Position numbers and translations under genes: made by a program. This document shows, piece by piece, positions 1-11,423 of a stretch of 64,000 nt of DNA; within the stretch, counting starts at the first letter, position 1, and every line of letters begins with the position of its first letter. A model generated the notes under the pieces. That model was not told the origin of the DNA. It made no database searches and saw only the letters and a program-made list of their open reading frames with translations. The stretch spans positions 312,001 through 376,000 of the forward strand of contig JAQFVV010006695.1 of NCBI GenBank assembly GCA_028023455.1, written 5' to 3'. Source of the stretch: Epiperipatus broadwayi. Taxonomy: Eukaryota > Onychophora > Udeonychophora > Euonychophora > Peripatidae.

Positions 1-1175
1 AGTGTTAACAAAAGTTATATTAAACTAACAAATATTTAAATATTAAAAACCTGCTGTTTTTAATTGCTATGATTTAATTGCAAAGAAGAAAAATGAATAA
101 TGGCAAGAAAAAATATTATATCAGGAATAAATAACCTTTTGTATTTAAAACTTGGATTCATCTGCTTGTTTTATATATGCCTGATTTGAAATATAAGTTG
201 AAAATCGAAAGATGTCTATTTTATTCAAGGAGGATTACATGTCAATAAATCTGACCATGAATGATGCATCTGTTCCCGAAAAACTTCGAATTTACATACA
301 TATATGGGAGAAAATGACTTACTTTTCAAAATGGATTTTAAATGGATTTTTTTTTAAAAACTATGGAATAAATAATGGTTCTCTTGAAAAGATTTGCAGA
401 AAATAGACTGTATTAGAAATCTGTAGCAATGGAATGGACATTATTTTCCAAGATTTTTGCAGATTTTAAAAGTCGACAAACATTTTTTTTTATTATGTTT
501 TTGTTTTTCATGCGCCAGGAAGAGAGTTTGACTTTTGACAATACTCGTCACTTAGCAACTGCACTGAAGATGGGGTTACATAACTTTAAATTTCATTATT
601 ATTAGTTATTTATTATTTTAAAAACTAAACTAACATTAGAATTATAATTTATTTATAAGTTACAGTAGAAGTTACATTTTTAGGGACTTTTAATTCTAAT
701 AATATTAACTTTAAAATCTTTTAACAATTTCTTAAAATTTTGAAAACATTTCTTTAAAGTATATGTATTAATTTATGATGAGCATTGTATGAATCATATT
801 TGTGATTTTTATATTTTATGTGAATTGGACCATAAAACATCAAAAATATGATTACAAATAGTAAATCACATAGGTAATTTAAATTGCTTTAATTATCATA
901 TAATGTATTTTTAGAGAACTGCTTGGAGTTTTAAATATTCATCTTATGTTACATGGATGAATGAACATACAGATGTGTGAGTTAATAACATACAGATTTT
1001 TTATTAAGAGATATAAGCTATGAATTAAAATATGCATATATTTTTTATTTATAAATGTTCATTATAACTTTATTAATTACCATAATTTTATATGATTCTT
1101 TGCTAAATAAACCATATTATATTTATTTTAAATATATGATTATTGATCGAATATTTTAAGCAAAGTCATTTGTAT
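1..1175. other. AT-rich stretch without recognisable gene
   Basis: No reading frame here has the composition or motifs of a protein; the 64-codon frame at 212-406 is low complexity. I see no RNA gene or repeat with a clear boundary. It is the left flank of the palindromic ribozyme element that follows. Confidence 0.6.
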
Positions 1176-1188
1176 AGTATTTATGGTT
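1176..1188 (+). repeat. Target-site duplication, left copy (13 bp)
   Basis: The 13-bp word AGTATTTATGGTT occurs here and again at 2088-2100, exactly bracketing the palindromic ribozyme element. A duplication of this length points to target-primed retrotransposition rather than a cut-and-paste DNA transposon. Confidence 0.85.
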
Positions 1189-1235
1189 ATATATAGAGTA
1201 AGTTAAAAACAAACTCTTATGAAGCTTCAAAAATA

Positions 1236-1290
1236 CCCTCAACCTCAGACCGCGGTTTCTGCCTCTAGCGTCATCAGTGAGGTGCTAGGG
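1236..1290 (-). ncRNA. Type I hammerhead ribozyme, copy 1 (intact core)
   Basis: Read on the minus strand, the order is stem I 5' side, CUGAUGA, stem II, GAAA, a very short stem III (CCGCGG), a UC cleavage dinucleotide, then stem I 3' side. Stem I pairs ACCUCA with UGAGGU, with a distal CCCU/AGGG helix beyond an internal loop. Stem II is weak: a GC/GC pair flanked by a C-A mismatch. Cleavage is predicted between 1248 and 1247. The sequence is identical to the copy in the other arm. Confidence 0.8.
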
Positions 1291-1600
1291 AATAAAAATA
1301 CTAGAACTAGTCCAGCATTTTATCAATGCCTAACTATTGAGAAGAAAATCTGAAACTTTCAGACATTTAAATGTCCAAAAATCCAGCTATCTAACTCAAA
1401 TAGCCGTATGGGACTGAACTAAGTTCAGATACACCATATATTAATAGCTCTAGCAATATAAAATCGCCAAAGCATTAATAGCAAAAAACTAAAATTAAAT
1501 TGATAAAAAATCAAGTCATATGACCTAATTTTAATAAAGCTCCTATTTACAAATATTATATATAGAGTAAGTTAAAAACAAACTCTTATGAAGCTTCAAA

Positions 1601-1628
1601 AATACCCTCAACCTCAGACCGCGGTTTC
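1601..1628 (-). ncRNA. Truncated hammerhead fragment at inverted junction
   Basis: This is the 3' half of the ribozyme (stem I 3' side, UC site, stem III and GAAA). It is cut off where the element flips from minus to plus orientation. It cannot cleave by itself. The break lies inside the ribozyme core. Confidence 0.7.
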
Positions 1629-1927
1629 ATAAGAGTTTGTTTTTAACTTACTCTATATATAACATTTGTAAATAGGAGCTTTATTAAAATTAGGTCATAT
1701 GACTTGATTTTTTATCAATTTAATTTTAGTTTTTTGCTATTAATGCTTTGGCGATTTTATATTGCTAGAGCTATTAATATATGGTGTATCTGAACTTAGT
1801 TCAGTCCCATACGGCTATTTGAGTTAGATAGCTGGATTTTTGGACATTTAAATGTCTGAAAGTTTCAGATTTTCTTCTCAATAGTTAGGCATTGATAAAA
1901 TGCTGGACTAGTTCTAGTATTTTTATT

Positions 1928-1983
1928 CCCTAGCACCTCACTGATGACGCTAGAGGCAGAAACCGCGGTCTGAGGTTGAGGGT
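1928..1983 (+). ncRNA. Type I hammerhead ribozyme, copy 2 (intact core)
   Basis: CUGAUGA is at 1941-1947, GAAA at 1959-1962, stem III CCGCGG at 1963-1968 and UC at 1969-1970, so cleavage is predicted after 1970. Stem I pairs 1935-1940 with 1971-1976, with a second helix further out. The sequence equals copy 1, so both strands of the palindrome could yield self-cleaving RNA. Stem III is too short to be stable alone; such ribozymes are reported to work better as dimers. Confidence 0.82.
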
Positions 1984-2087
1984 ATTTTTGAAGCTTCATA
2001 AGAGTTTGTTTTTAACTTACTCTATATATAACATTTGTAAATAGGAGCTTTATTAAAATTAGGTCATATGACTTGATTTTTTATCAA

Positions 2088-2100
2088 AGTATTTATGGTT
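2088..2100 (+). repeat. Target-site duplication, right copy (13 bp)
   Basis: An exact copy of 1176-1188, immediately after the palindromic element. Confidence 0.85.
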
Positions 2101-3141
2101 GGATAAATTAATGTGTTAACTTTGTTTATTATTGGGAAAATTGCTTAGTTTATTTTATGATGTTGATTGTTTAAATCTATTTGAAATTTTTTAGATGATA
2201 GTGAACAGAGGAATAGGAAATAAACTCCTGGATGTTTTATATTTGTAGGATGTTTTAAGAAGATAGGAAAATTAGTCTATATTATATTTAAGTAGTTGTT
2301 ATACAAATACAGTTAATGTAGCCCTGTATTTTGTATTTATTTCCATGGACAGTGTTTTTCGATATTTGTATTTAAATGTTCTGTAAGTGCTGAAAGAAAG
2401 CCTAGATGTTATTTCTTAAGGTATTAGGTGAGGTCGTACCTATTGCTTCACACTGTTTTCCATGTGGATTATTGAATTATTTTAAACTATTGAGTCTTTA
2501 CTCTAGTTATTCCTTCATGTCCTATACATTATATCGCTATCTTAATTTCATTAGTAACACATCATGTAGCCTAGTATTCTGAAAGAATAATAATGAATAA
2601 ACTTAGAATGATGAATTGTTTTAAAAGAAGGCAAAATAGGTTTTGAATTAAGTAGAAATACAAATGATCTTGAATGCTTAATGCTGATGATGAAAATGAG
2701 GAAAGAATCATAATTATTCTTATTTTTTTATATTTTGATGATAAAGGTATCATAACTATTCCTAAGATTTTAAATATTTTTTTTTTGTTGATATTTTACG
2801 ATTTTTCATAAAACCATGATATTTTTTGAAATAATGCATATTTACAAAGAAACGTCAACCTGAGGAATGTGAAATGTATGATGAATGCTTATATTTTATT
2901 TGATAATTTTATATTTTTGAACATGAAACACATATCCGAAAAATTTAGAATAGTACCAAGCAAATTATTACTTTAGTACATGAATAAACATTGTTTTATT
3001 AGTTTATATTTTATTAATCTAGAATAAACCTAAAACATATTTCAATTGATAAAATATTATGCTCAGTATTTTTTATTTTTTTTATTTTCTGAAAGTAAAG
3101 TAATATTTTCATTTTCATTAAACTAATAGCCAATATAATAT

Positions 3142-3545
3142 TGTAACCGGACAAGAACCAACCCCACTCTTCGTTGGTTTTATTTCCTGATGAGCATATT
3201 GCAGGAAGGAACTATCGAATGGCATTCCCCAATGCAGATGTCACCCCACCTACAACAATATTTCCTGTTCATCAGAGGATGTAGCGCCATAGAGACTAGA
3301 AGCATATAGAAATTTATGTTTGGTTTCCCAAATGGTGCCACTAGAGTTCCATCTCACTACAATCTTACTTACCATCGTGTGGTTATGCTGGACATAGCTC
3401 AGGAGAGATGAGATTCTTATGACCAAGATGCAATGAGTAACTAGTGATGCAAAAATGGAACTCAACAACTAAAATTAATTTTTAATAGCAACAATTTTAT
3501 TAACAATAATTATTGATAAGTCCTTCCTATAGAGTTCATCATTTG
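3142..3545 (+). mobile_element. LTR-like repeat (solo), copy 1
   Basis: It begins TGTAACCGGAC and matches 54431-54845 over its whole length, including 'ccactagagttccatctc' and the 'catcagaggatgtag' block. The TGTAAC start, roughly 400-bp size and lack of coding sequence suggest a solo LTR. The 3' limit is set only by where similarity to the other copy fades. The ORF on the minus strand here (3250-3468) is incidental. Confidence 0.5.
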
Positions 3546-3689
3546 TATCAAATAAAAGCTCATTTCAGTTCATCTTGTGTGAAGAAGTCAAAAAGCTTTT
3601 TTTTATTTTATCAAGTATACGTATACATAGGTTTTATCACTTTATTCAGATATGGTTTATTCAGATATGCATATAGGCCTTTATGATTC

Positions 3690-4262
3690 ATTATCATTTA
3701 ATTATTCTAATATATAACAATTTAATGTTTGTAGATAATTATTATTCAATCAAACATAGACATAGGTCTTATCATTTTATCCAGATGTCTATTATTCAGG
3801 TAATCATTTATATATTTATAAATCATCATCATTTAATTATTCTAATATATAACAATTTCATGTTTGTAGATAATTATTATTCAATCAATCACAGACATAG
3901 GTCTTATCACTTTATCCAGATGTATATTATTCAGGTAAGAATTTAAATATTTATAAATCATCATCATTTAATTATTCTAATATATAGTACTTCCAGGTTA
4001 ATAGATATTTATTATTCACTCAAACATAGATGTATATTTTTACATCAATTTTATCATTTTATCCAGATGTGGACTATTCAGGTAAGCATTTAAACATCTA
4101 TAAATCATCATTGTTTAATTATTCTGATATATAACAACTTCATGATTGTAGATAATTATTATTCAATCAAACATAGACATAGGTCTCATCACTTTATCCA
4201 GATGTGTATTATTCAGGTAAATATTTAAACATTTATAAATCATCATCATTTAATTATTCTAA
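3690..4262 (+). repeat. 135-bp satellite, about 4.5 copies
   Basis: The landmark ATTTAATTATTCT recurs at 3696, 3831, 3966, about 4113 and 4248. Spacings are 135, 135, 147 and 135 bp; the 147 comes from a 12-bp insertion in the third unit. The apparent 87-codon ORF at 3683-3946 is a product of this repeat (its protein is itself duplicated) and is not a gene. Confidence 0.85.
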
Positions 4263-5136
4263 CCCATATTACACTGATTCTTCATGGAGCTGCTAGATGC
4301 TTCAATTCACTTTTCTAGTAATCTAAAAATCTTAATATAAAATTATTCTCTCGTGATAATAATGATCTAACAATCATCCCTCTCAAAAATAAAATTGTCT
4401 TTTTTTTTATTTTTGACATATTGCTAATCTGATTTAAATTTAACCTATGTCATTTTAATTTGGGAGAGGGGATCTTTTAAATATATATGTGTAACAGTGT
4501 ATCTGTTTCAAAATAATATTGTAAGGTAAATAATAAAATTTGAGTAATTATACATGATATGTATTCCTAAATAAAAATTCATAAGCTGGAGTAAAGGATT
4601 ACCTATTGATGATTTTTAGATTGAAAATCTGTAACCTAATCTTTTCTTTTGCTTTAATTTTGTATATTTTTTGTTTTAATTTAATATCATATTTGTTAGT
4701 TTTTATTAAAGATTGTAAATATTTTGTGCATAGTTGATTTGTTAAATAGAATAAATTTGTTAAAGTTGTTTTATAAAACTTGTTGTTAGTATTGTTATTG
4801 ATTCCATTCACTTCCACAAGATATGATCCACAGAATTTCCAACATTGAACATAATATATTTTGCACATTATAATTATTAAATAAATCATTAAATGATAAT
4901 TATTATTACTCAGGGTATGGTATAGAAATATTACATAATATAATATTATTTTTAGTCATAATTTATTACTTAAATTACTGCCATATAATTAAGTATATTT
5001 CTTATTGCTACATATTATTCAGATTATACCATACTTTTAACATGCCACATGAGAAATAGGAGAATTATTATTATTGTTATTATTAGTGACCAAATTATTG
5101 ATTAGTAAACATTATTAGTTAGATTAAGTGTAGGAA

Positions 5137-5137
<1 letters not shown>

Positions 5138-5173
<36 letters not shown>

Positions 5174-5174
5174 G
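5138..5174 (+). repeat. (ATT)n microsatellite
   Basis: An uninterrupted run of about twelve ATT triplets, in a zone (about 5060-5180) rich in the same triplet. Equivalent runs occur at 18500-18524 and 18714-18752 in the second copy of the long repeat. Confidence 0.9.
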
Positions 5175-5844
5175 TTTAGATGTAGTTAATAATGATGCAA
5201 AATCCCTTATCATACTTGGCTACAGGATATTATAAATTAAGTTAATGATTTATTTGAAGAACCTGAGATAATTACATTTTAATAACAGATTATAATTTAT
5301 CTAATATTATATTAGATTATTCTTAATATTTTTAAAGTCTTAAGAATGCTATAGATTTATATTATTATTTGAATAAAAGGGGGGATAGTATTCTTATGCC
5401 ATTGAGATTATGTTCTTAGGAAATGTTCTCAATGGAGTCCAACAATTATATCTTTCACCAAATGTCTCATGATTATTATTATATATTATTTTATTATTTC
5501 TTTATTTAAAATTGAATCATATATTCCTTATTATTAATTTGAAATAGTCTAGTCATAAAAATTATCGTAAGATATTATTAAGGCTCCTTTATATTATATT
5601 AAGATTGAAAGTTTTAGCCAAGCATTATTTTTATTATTTTATTCTAAAATAACTTTATTAAAGTAAATAATAGATGTTTACAAAAAAAAAAAACAATTGG
5701 ATAAGAGTGAATATTACATTTGAACTATAGGCATAATTAATAATTAACTAATAACATAATGATAAATAAGACAAAACTTAATGAATAAATACATGTTAAT
5801 TTGATCACCAGGGACCTTATCTAGGAAACTGAAAAAGCTTCCAA

Positions 5845-6200
5845 GTTTCTTCATATTGAAATTTTGTAGATAAGATTCTGTCTTTATGTTTTTTAAGGAT
5901 TTGTAGGAAGTAAGAATCAACATCTGGCAGTGGGCGAGTGAATTGTCTCTTACATCTGGCCAACCATACAGAGTACGTCAGGAAAATTGACAGTCTGATG
6001 GGTAGGATGTCTCTAGAGTGCAGGCAGTCCTTAAATGATATTCCTGTAGAAGTCCACTTTAGAGTTCTGATAGATTAACATTTTAACATTTCCAAGTCCA
6101 GTGCAGGAGTAGATGACGTGGTCAAACGTTTCAGCTTGTCTGCAGCAGTTAAAGCATAATGGATCAATCTCACTGATTTGTCTCCTACAACTCAGGAACC
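5845..6200 (-). pseudogene. Non-LTR retrotransposon ORF2 C-terminal fragment
   Basis: The minus strand encodes a remnant containing CFNCCRQAETFDHVIYSC at about 6106-6159. This has the C-x2-C, E-x2-x-H-V and C spacing of the zinc-binding tail found after reverse transcriptase in LINE-type elements. Downstream residues continue the frame with stops and shifts. No RT catalytic motif is present, so this is a 5'-truncated copy, as LINE insertions usually are. The clade cannot be assigned. Confidence 0.6.
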
Positions 6201-6381
6201 AGTTTGTTTATTTACATTTATTGTTCTATTGACCAATATATACAATCATTTGTCATCTATTAACAGTATCTTCATATTCTTCTCCAATCCAATAAATGAC
6301 AACTTCACTTTTCCTAAATATAATAAATACAGAGTATTAGAATTTGAAAACTTCAGTCTCTATCTATCATTGACACATATA

Positions 6382-6494
6382 TTTTCCACATGCCACAGCA
6401 TCGGCCGGCAGGCGAACCTGCAACAACCGTCTGCAACCAACTGCTTGCTTTGCAAGGCTGCTGCGCTGACCTCCCGGCTAACAACGCTTGATAT
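6382..6494 (-). mobile_element. tRNA-derived SINE, copy 1
   Basis: On the minus strand it reads as a tRNA-like unit: a box A region (GTTAGCCGGGAGGTC), a long class II-like variable region and box B (GCAGGTTCGCCTGC). Three other copies share the layout: 30622-30726, 41059-41162 and 41297-41406. It has diverged from them and I could not define a TSD. The 112-codon plus-strand ORF crossing it is not supported. Confidence 0.65.
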
Positions 6495-6499
6495 TTTGA

Positions 6500-8995
6500 A
6501 TTATGTGGATAAATAAAAACTGATAGTAGGAATAAAAAATATAAGAGTATAAATTGCCTTATATTACAAACACAGTTAGGGTCAGTAATAAATGTATATA
6601 ATTTATGACAGAATAGTTAGCATATCTGATTTTTTTTAAAAAAAAAGAGAGAGCGCAAACGTGTTTTATTAGAAATATGAAATGTTTATAATCAGGATTA
6701 GGCAAAACATTATGTAAAAAATATTTGAGATTTCCAAAGTTTAATCATAAGAAAAACATTATTTAATTTACAAATTATTTGAGGTTATTTTTTCTATTTC
6801 CAGCACAAATATTCTTCCAGAAACTTTCTACAAACAGCACTACACTTTTTAGCATTGATGACGTATAGAGTTTAACAGATGCTTGATAATGAAGGGTCAA
6901 TGTGATTAAGCAATTGTTCTTCCCTTCCAGGAAATTCAAAACAAAGCCTGGCAAAAATTGTCAAGCATAAGGAAAACAAAATTGAGAGAAATATATTAAC
7001 TTTTAATATTACTTATTTATATATCTTTATGAAAAATTAACAATGTAAAGCGAAATAGCAATTAAACAAACATCGAAATAATTAAATTTTAAAAATCAAT
7101 AAACTATAAAAAGTGAAAACACGAAAGCAGTAATTTTTAAAACTACTAGATCAACAATAATTTTAAAGCATCTGAATCTAATATTTTTTCAGTATTTGAA
7201 ATAGCAATAAAACTGTACTGACAATAAATTAACAAAACTAAATAAGGGACATAAAAAAACATTTAAAAGCACACACAAATGTATCTACTATTGGATTTAG
7301 TGATTACGCTATTAATGTAGGAATAATGGCGAGTAATAAAGATAGTTTAATGACGTAATTGGCTGCCGATAATTATTATTATTATTTTTTCTTCGGAGGT
7401 CTAAGATAAAAATAGTAGTTAGGTATAGTATTTGAAATTCGAATGAATTAATAAAAATTAAAAATATTTTCAATGATGGAAATTATTTACAAAAACGATT
7501 ACCACTTTAAAGAAGAATGAAAATAAATCAGGAATGCTGTTTTATAACCTATGAATTCACTTAATTAAAGGGACATGGATGTGCTCAGCCAATATTAATA
7601 ATAATAAATATTCGAATGATTTATTGCTGGAAATTCATAAGAAATTCAAGCATCATAAGTGATTAAACTGGATCGTAGTCCATGACTTTTAAGTTCTAGA
7701 ATCTACCAATCTACAATTCCATTAAACCACGCAGGCGGACTAGTATTAAATGTCATAAGCTTAAGGATGGAACCAATATAGCTGATTTTGAAAGATAATT
7801 TAAAATATTTGAAATAAAGATGCCACGCAGTTGGAATTGACATGTCATAGAAAAAATAAGCAAACAAAAATGATAGGAAATAAAGATGCTAGATTGAAAT
7901 TGTAGGAGTTGAGTACATCTAAACAATAAAAAAAAGATGGACTGAAAAATGAATACTGTATTTTAAAAAAATAATAAGAATGGAAAAAAAAGTTTTAAAA
8001 TAATTAGTTGGGGGGTAGGAATAAAAATAAATGTATAAAAATTCAGAAGCATTTTATGGCACAATCATTATCACATCCACCTGCTATGATCTGGAATTCT
8101 ACCCTAGGATAGATAATAGTTGGATATTTTTCCAATTCAAACCAGATTTTTTTTTTTTTTCACTTGGCTGTTCTATATATAGTCAATCAAATTTTGGTCT
8201 ACATAAGGGTATCTAGCTAAAGGATAAAACAAAGATCAAAAAATCTTGAAAGACTTACTTTCAACAGTTGGCTAATGTAATAATGCATTCACTTTCATTT
8301 TGCCTTTTTAATGTGCAATGCAAGATTTTGTGCAGTATTATAACTTTATCTTTCTTATTGCATTGCCAAGTCCATATAATATTAATATCTTCTATGTTCC
8401 TTACTACTTTTTACAATTCTTTTTTACAACCCACTATTGATAGTTTCGATTGCCCCAGCAATCTTCTTCAGATATCTTCTTCAGAACTATAACAAACACA
8501 ATACAAATACATGAATACAAATATACATGAACATATAATTTTACATTGTATATATATATTCTGTCTTATAATTATTATCTTTTTATATTATACCGAGACA
8601 AAGTCGGTACATGTATATACGCACACACACAAGCAATGTAAACACTCTGTTTTTTCTCACTTTCAACTTATGATGAAAAATAGATATAGTTTTCTTTCAA
8701 TACTTTATAAAATACACTGTAAAATAAAATGTTAATATTTCTGATTAAATAGTTTAAGGCTTTCATATAATCTACTAAAACAATATCCTCTAAAAATAAA
8801 ATATAAAGTATTACTAATATGCCATTTTTTAATCTCAATAAGTGATTTTTACTTGTATATGCCGCGGGGATAATTAAAAAGGGGTTTTATTTTAAATTAT
8901 AACTGTAGTAAAAGTTAAAAGCTTATAGAAATGATTTTTGAGAAAGATTAAATGCTCGACTTTTAAACTAATGTAAATTATATTGTTCTCTTAAA
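6500..8995. other. AT-rich stretch, no gene recognised
   Basis: The reading frames at 8031-8735 are short and low complexity. A motif resembling a decayed hammerhead lies at 8431-8471 (minus), with a strong GATTGC/GCAATC helix but poor stems I and III; it is listed among the rejected items. Nothing else stands out. Confidence 0.5.
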
Positions 8996-9238
8996 ACACC
9001 ACACACATGCATCAAAGGTGTGAATAAGTATAAATTTTTTAACTGAGATTGCAATATGAGATTGCCTAAACATAAGATTGCCTCAAGCATATGGATTGAG
9101 TGAACATTACGTAGGACACGGACCCTAACGACAACTCTAAGAATAGTGAACTCTGGGTGGAGATTCGATCCTCAGATAATACCCAACCCATATAAATATC
9201 AAGCGAAATCTAGAAGTGGGGCTTTTTCTTTCAATCAG

Positions 9239-9266
9239 TCATTCATTCATTCATTCATTCATTCAG
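9239..9266 (+). repeat. (ATTC)n microsatellite
   Basis: About seven tandem ATTC/TTCA units. They generate a repetitive Phe-Ile-His-Ser stretch in the overlapping 63-codon frame, which is not a real gene. Confidence 0.85.
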
Positions 9267-9336
9267 TAAAAATCTCATTTTATTTTGTTTTTGCTATCCG
9301 GTTTATTCAATATGATCACTATGAAATTAACATTTA

Positions 9337-9390
9337 GAGCGTCGATCGTCATGATGGGCTAGGAAACCCTTCAGTGATTGATCGACGCTC
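9337..9390. other. 11-bp perfect stem hairpin in a GC-richer island
   Basis: GAGCGTCGATC at 9337-9347 pairs perfectly with GATCGACGCTC at 9380-9390 around a 32-nt loop. The surrounding 9330-9600 is much less AT-rich than its neighbours and not recognisably repetitive. The minus-strand 69-codon frame at 9349-9558 is the only ORF; I do not recognise its product. It may be a structured non-coding exon or regulatory DNA. Confidence 0.5.
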
Positions 9391-10188
9391 CGCCGCCAGA
9401 ACATCTCCACAGCTATGAATGATCAACAACAGTACCATCCGAAAATAGTGCTCCAACCAGTTCAATAATGTTGTTCCGTTTGAAATACATGAATCGTCCA
9501 AACCTACTACGCTGAACTTTAAAAAAAATGAATAACCTCGTATTATGGAAAACATCATCTACCATGTTGAACCCTCACCAAAGTAGAAGCAGCGGAAGAC
9601 TAAGCAAAAATCCTAGGTAAACACTTTATTTTATAATGTTTTCATTCATTCTTTACGTAAACTTTAAAAGGCAATCTCATAATTAATTAAATTCGACTTT
9701 TCGTAAAACAAACTATAAATGATCCGTAATTCCTCACATTTAAACTTATTATTTTAATCTTCGTAAATCACATGCTATGCAATTCCTCATCTTTAAATCT
9801 TAGGACTTTTCAGTTATGAACTTTGACCTTAATTATTATCTTCTAAGCTATAACACACCTAATTTCAAAATATAAAAGGAAATATGTATTTTATCATCCA
9901 TGTTTATTATGATAATATGTTCTTTTCTGTGCGAGTGCGTGAATGCACGTATGTGCGTGTAAATAAAACTATTAATCAATATTGCATTTTTTTTATATTC
10001 AATAAATTTCTTTTTATAATTTAAACAAGTCGAGCATTTCTCAAATCATTTCCTATAAGTAAATCTATATATATTTTTTTGTTATTTTGATTATTAATAA
10101 AGTTAGCATTTATTCATGCAATTAATTATTTTACTTTAGATTCATCTTTCTTATCCTTCTTTTGTTTGTTTCTTTTAAAATGTCATTT

Positions 10189-10220
10189 ATAAACATCGTG
10201 ACTTACGGCACGATGTTTAT
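10189..10220. other. 12-bp perfect hairpin
   Basis: ATAAACATCGTG at 10189-10200 and CACGATGTTTAT at 10209-10220 are perfect inverted repeats around the 8-nt loop ACTTACGG. No U-tract follows and no precursor-like extension is seen. It lies about 200 bp upstream of a cluster of promoter motifs; a link is possible but unproven. Confidence 0.6.
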
Positions 10221-10400
10221 TTATTATGTAGTTAAGATAGATTTAAGAGTTGGGAGGGCTATTATTAATAAGTGTAAGTAAATGTCAATAAAGCTAGTAT
10301 GAATAATTCTATTGGACTGTATGATAACGGGGGATGATATTATAAGCTTCTAAATTTTTATATAAGGATGATAAGTCAAACATTGTATTAGTCGCCAAAT

Positions 10401-10597
10401 AACCAATGACGTCCAATATTTGGACCGATCTGTAAATCAACCAAGCTTCTTCTCCATTGGTTATTATTGTGTCTTTTGCCAGAATGATATTCTTGAAACA
10501 ATTTCATCGCGACCCTGAGTGACCCTTATTGGTCCATGCTGGGAGTTTGAGCTTATGGGCGGGGATTAGACTTCGAAATCGTTTTGATATGACGTAA
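10401..10597. promoter_or_regulatory. CCAAT / GC-box / CRE cluster (candidate promoter)
   Basis: Within 200 bp there are CCAAT boxes at 10403 and 10413, inverted CCAAT (ATTGG) at 10456 and 10528, a GC box (GGGCGGGG, 10557-10564), a CRE-like TGACGTAA at 10590-10597 and TGACGTC at 10407. In DNA this AT-rich the density of GC-containing activator sites is unusual. No TATA box, start codon or splice donor can be tied to it, so direction and target gene are unknown. Confidence 0.4.
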
Positions 10598-10637
10598 GGT
10601 GATGCGAGAAATTAAATTGTAAATTAAATCATCGTAT

Positions 10638-10656
10638 CTGGCGCCCCCTTGTGTTG
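10638..10656 (-). promoter_or_regulatory. CTCF-like binding site
   Basis: The minus strand reads CACAAGGGGGCGCCAG, matching about 13 of 15 positions of the bilaterian CTCF consensus including the AGGGGGCGC core. It sits 40 bp beyond the promoter-like cluster. A single motif match is weak evidence. If real, it implies a bilaterian host. Confidence 0.35.
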
Positions 10657-11000
10657 ATAATGAACAACTATCGATATAGGAAAATAAATAAAGCTTTACG
10701 CTATATCATGTTTGTTTCGGAGCTCTCAATCCCTATATGAACGGATGAATAAGGGACCGGTCACAATATATATTATGCATTTTACTCTTTTTATATTCTA
10801 TATTTCCCAATTAATACTTCCTATAATTATATATATATTATTTTTATTTCATTTTACTCTCATTAATCTTTTTAATATTTAACTCTAACATTACATATTC
10901 ATACTCTTATATTTTATATTATTATTATTCATTATATTAACATTCAATATGTATAATTTTCTTTAATCTATAATATTATTTTTTAACATATTTTTTAAAC

Positions 11001-11234
11001 ATATTTTTATACCTACCTTCTACTTATATTTCCAAATCTCAATTGCTAAATTCAAACTTAATTTTTATATTATAGTTTAGTAGCTCCTCTTTCTATTATT
11101 TATATAATGAAATCTATTTATATATATATAAAAAAATAGAAAGAGGAAGCTACTGAAGTATAACTAAAATTTAAAAGTCTAAATTTAGCAGTTGAGAATT
11201 GGAAATATAAGTAGAAGGTAGGTATAAAAATATA
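11001..11234. repeat. Imperfect inverted repeat with ~100-bp arms
   Basis: Arm 11001-11100 is the inverted complement of 11132-11234 with a few mismatches and a short (TA)-rich centre. Examples are 'taccttctacttatatttcc' in the left arm and its complement in the right. It contains no ORF and abuts the second ribozyme cluster. It is probably a foldback MITE or an inverted duplication. Confidence 0.7.
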
Positions 11235-11423
11235 TCCCCCCCAAAAAAGTGAAAAAAATAATATTAAACCACTAAACATCACATAATCACCATTTCTTAT
11301 GCTTGCTCATAACTGTTATTAAAACAGGCAAAACTCTCTATACAGTAGTGTCACTCAGTGCAAGCCAGAGTAATCAATGGATGCCAGAAGGCTTGTGCAT
11401 AAAATCCCTATCTAGTGCCTACT

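Larger units (their letters stand above)
1189..2087. mobile_element. Palindromic hammerhead-ribozyme retroelement (369-bp monomer)
   Basis: About 1.2 monomers on the minus strand (1189-1628) are followed by about 1.25 monomers on the plus strand (1626-2087), head to head. The monomer is 369 bp in both arms: the landmark at 1189 recurs at 1558, and the one at 1628 recurs at 1997. Each arm carries one complete hammerhead ribozyme. The junction near 1626-1628 lies just inside the ribozyme core and shares about 3 nt of microhomology. No ORF is present, so the element is non-autonomous. A perfect 13-bp TSD marks it as a clean insertion. The architecture fits metazoan retrozymes or terminal repeats of Penelope-like elements; which one cannot be settled from this copy. 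The arms are nearly identical, suggesting a young insertion or gene conversion between arms. Confidence 0.85.
2230..5530 (+). repeat. Long diverged dispersed repeat, copy 1
   Basis: Many blocks align in order with 15200-19150. Examples are the 'cagttaatgtagccctgt' and 'agtaccaagcaaattatta' stretches, and the 'ggggggatagtattcttatgcc' region near 5381 matching the one near 18963. Identity is moderate with many indels. Copy 1 carries an LTR-like insertion (3142-3545) and a 135-bp satellite not obvious in copy 2; copy 2 carries a hAT-type insertion. No coding capacity is recognisable, so the parent element is unknown. Confidence 0.6.

Noticed and set aside
3190-3216. CTGATGA box in the LTR-like repeat as a hammerhead
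   Set aside because: The second box reads GGAAGG, not GAAA, and no stem I is present; the copy at 54.48 kb is the same.
3683-3946. 87-codon ORF with internal protein duplication
   Set aside because: Entirely explained by the 135-bp satellite.
3690-4262. CRISPR-like array
   Set aside because: The 135-bp units are similar along their whole length with no unique spacers, in a eukaryotic context.
8431-8471. Hammerhead-like motif on the minus strand (CTGAAGA, GATTGC/GCAATC helix, GAAA)
   Set aside because: There is an extra A after the first core box, stem III does not close and stem I does not pair. It resembles a degenerate Penelope 3' motif at best and is not counted as a ribozyme.
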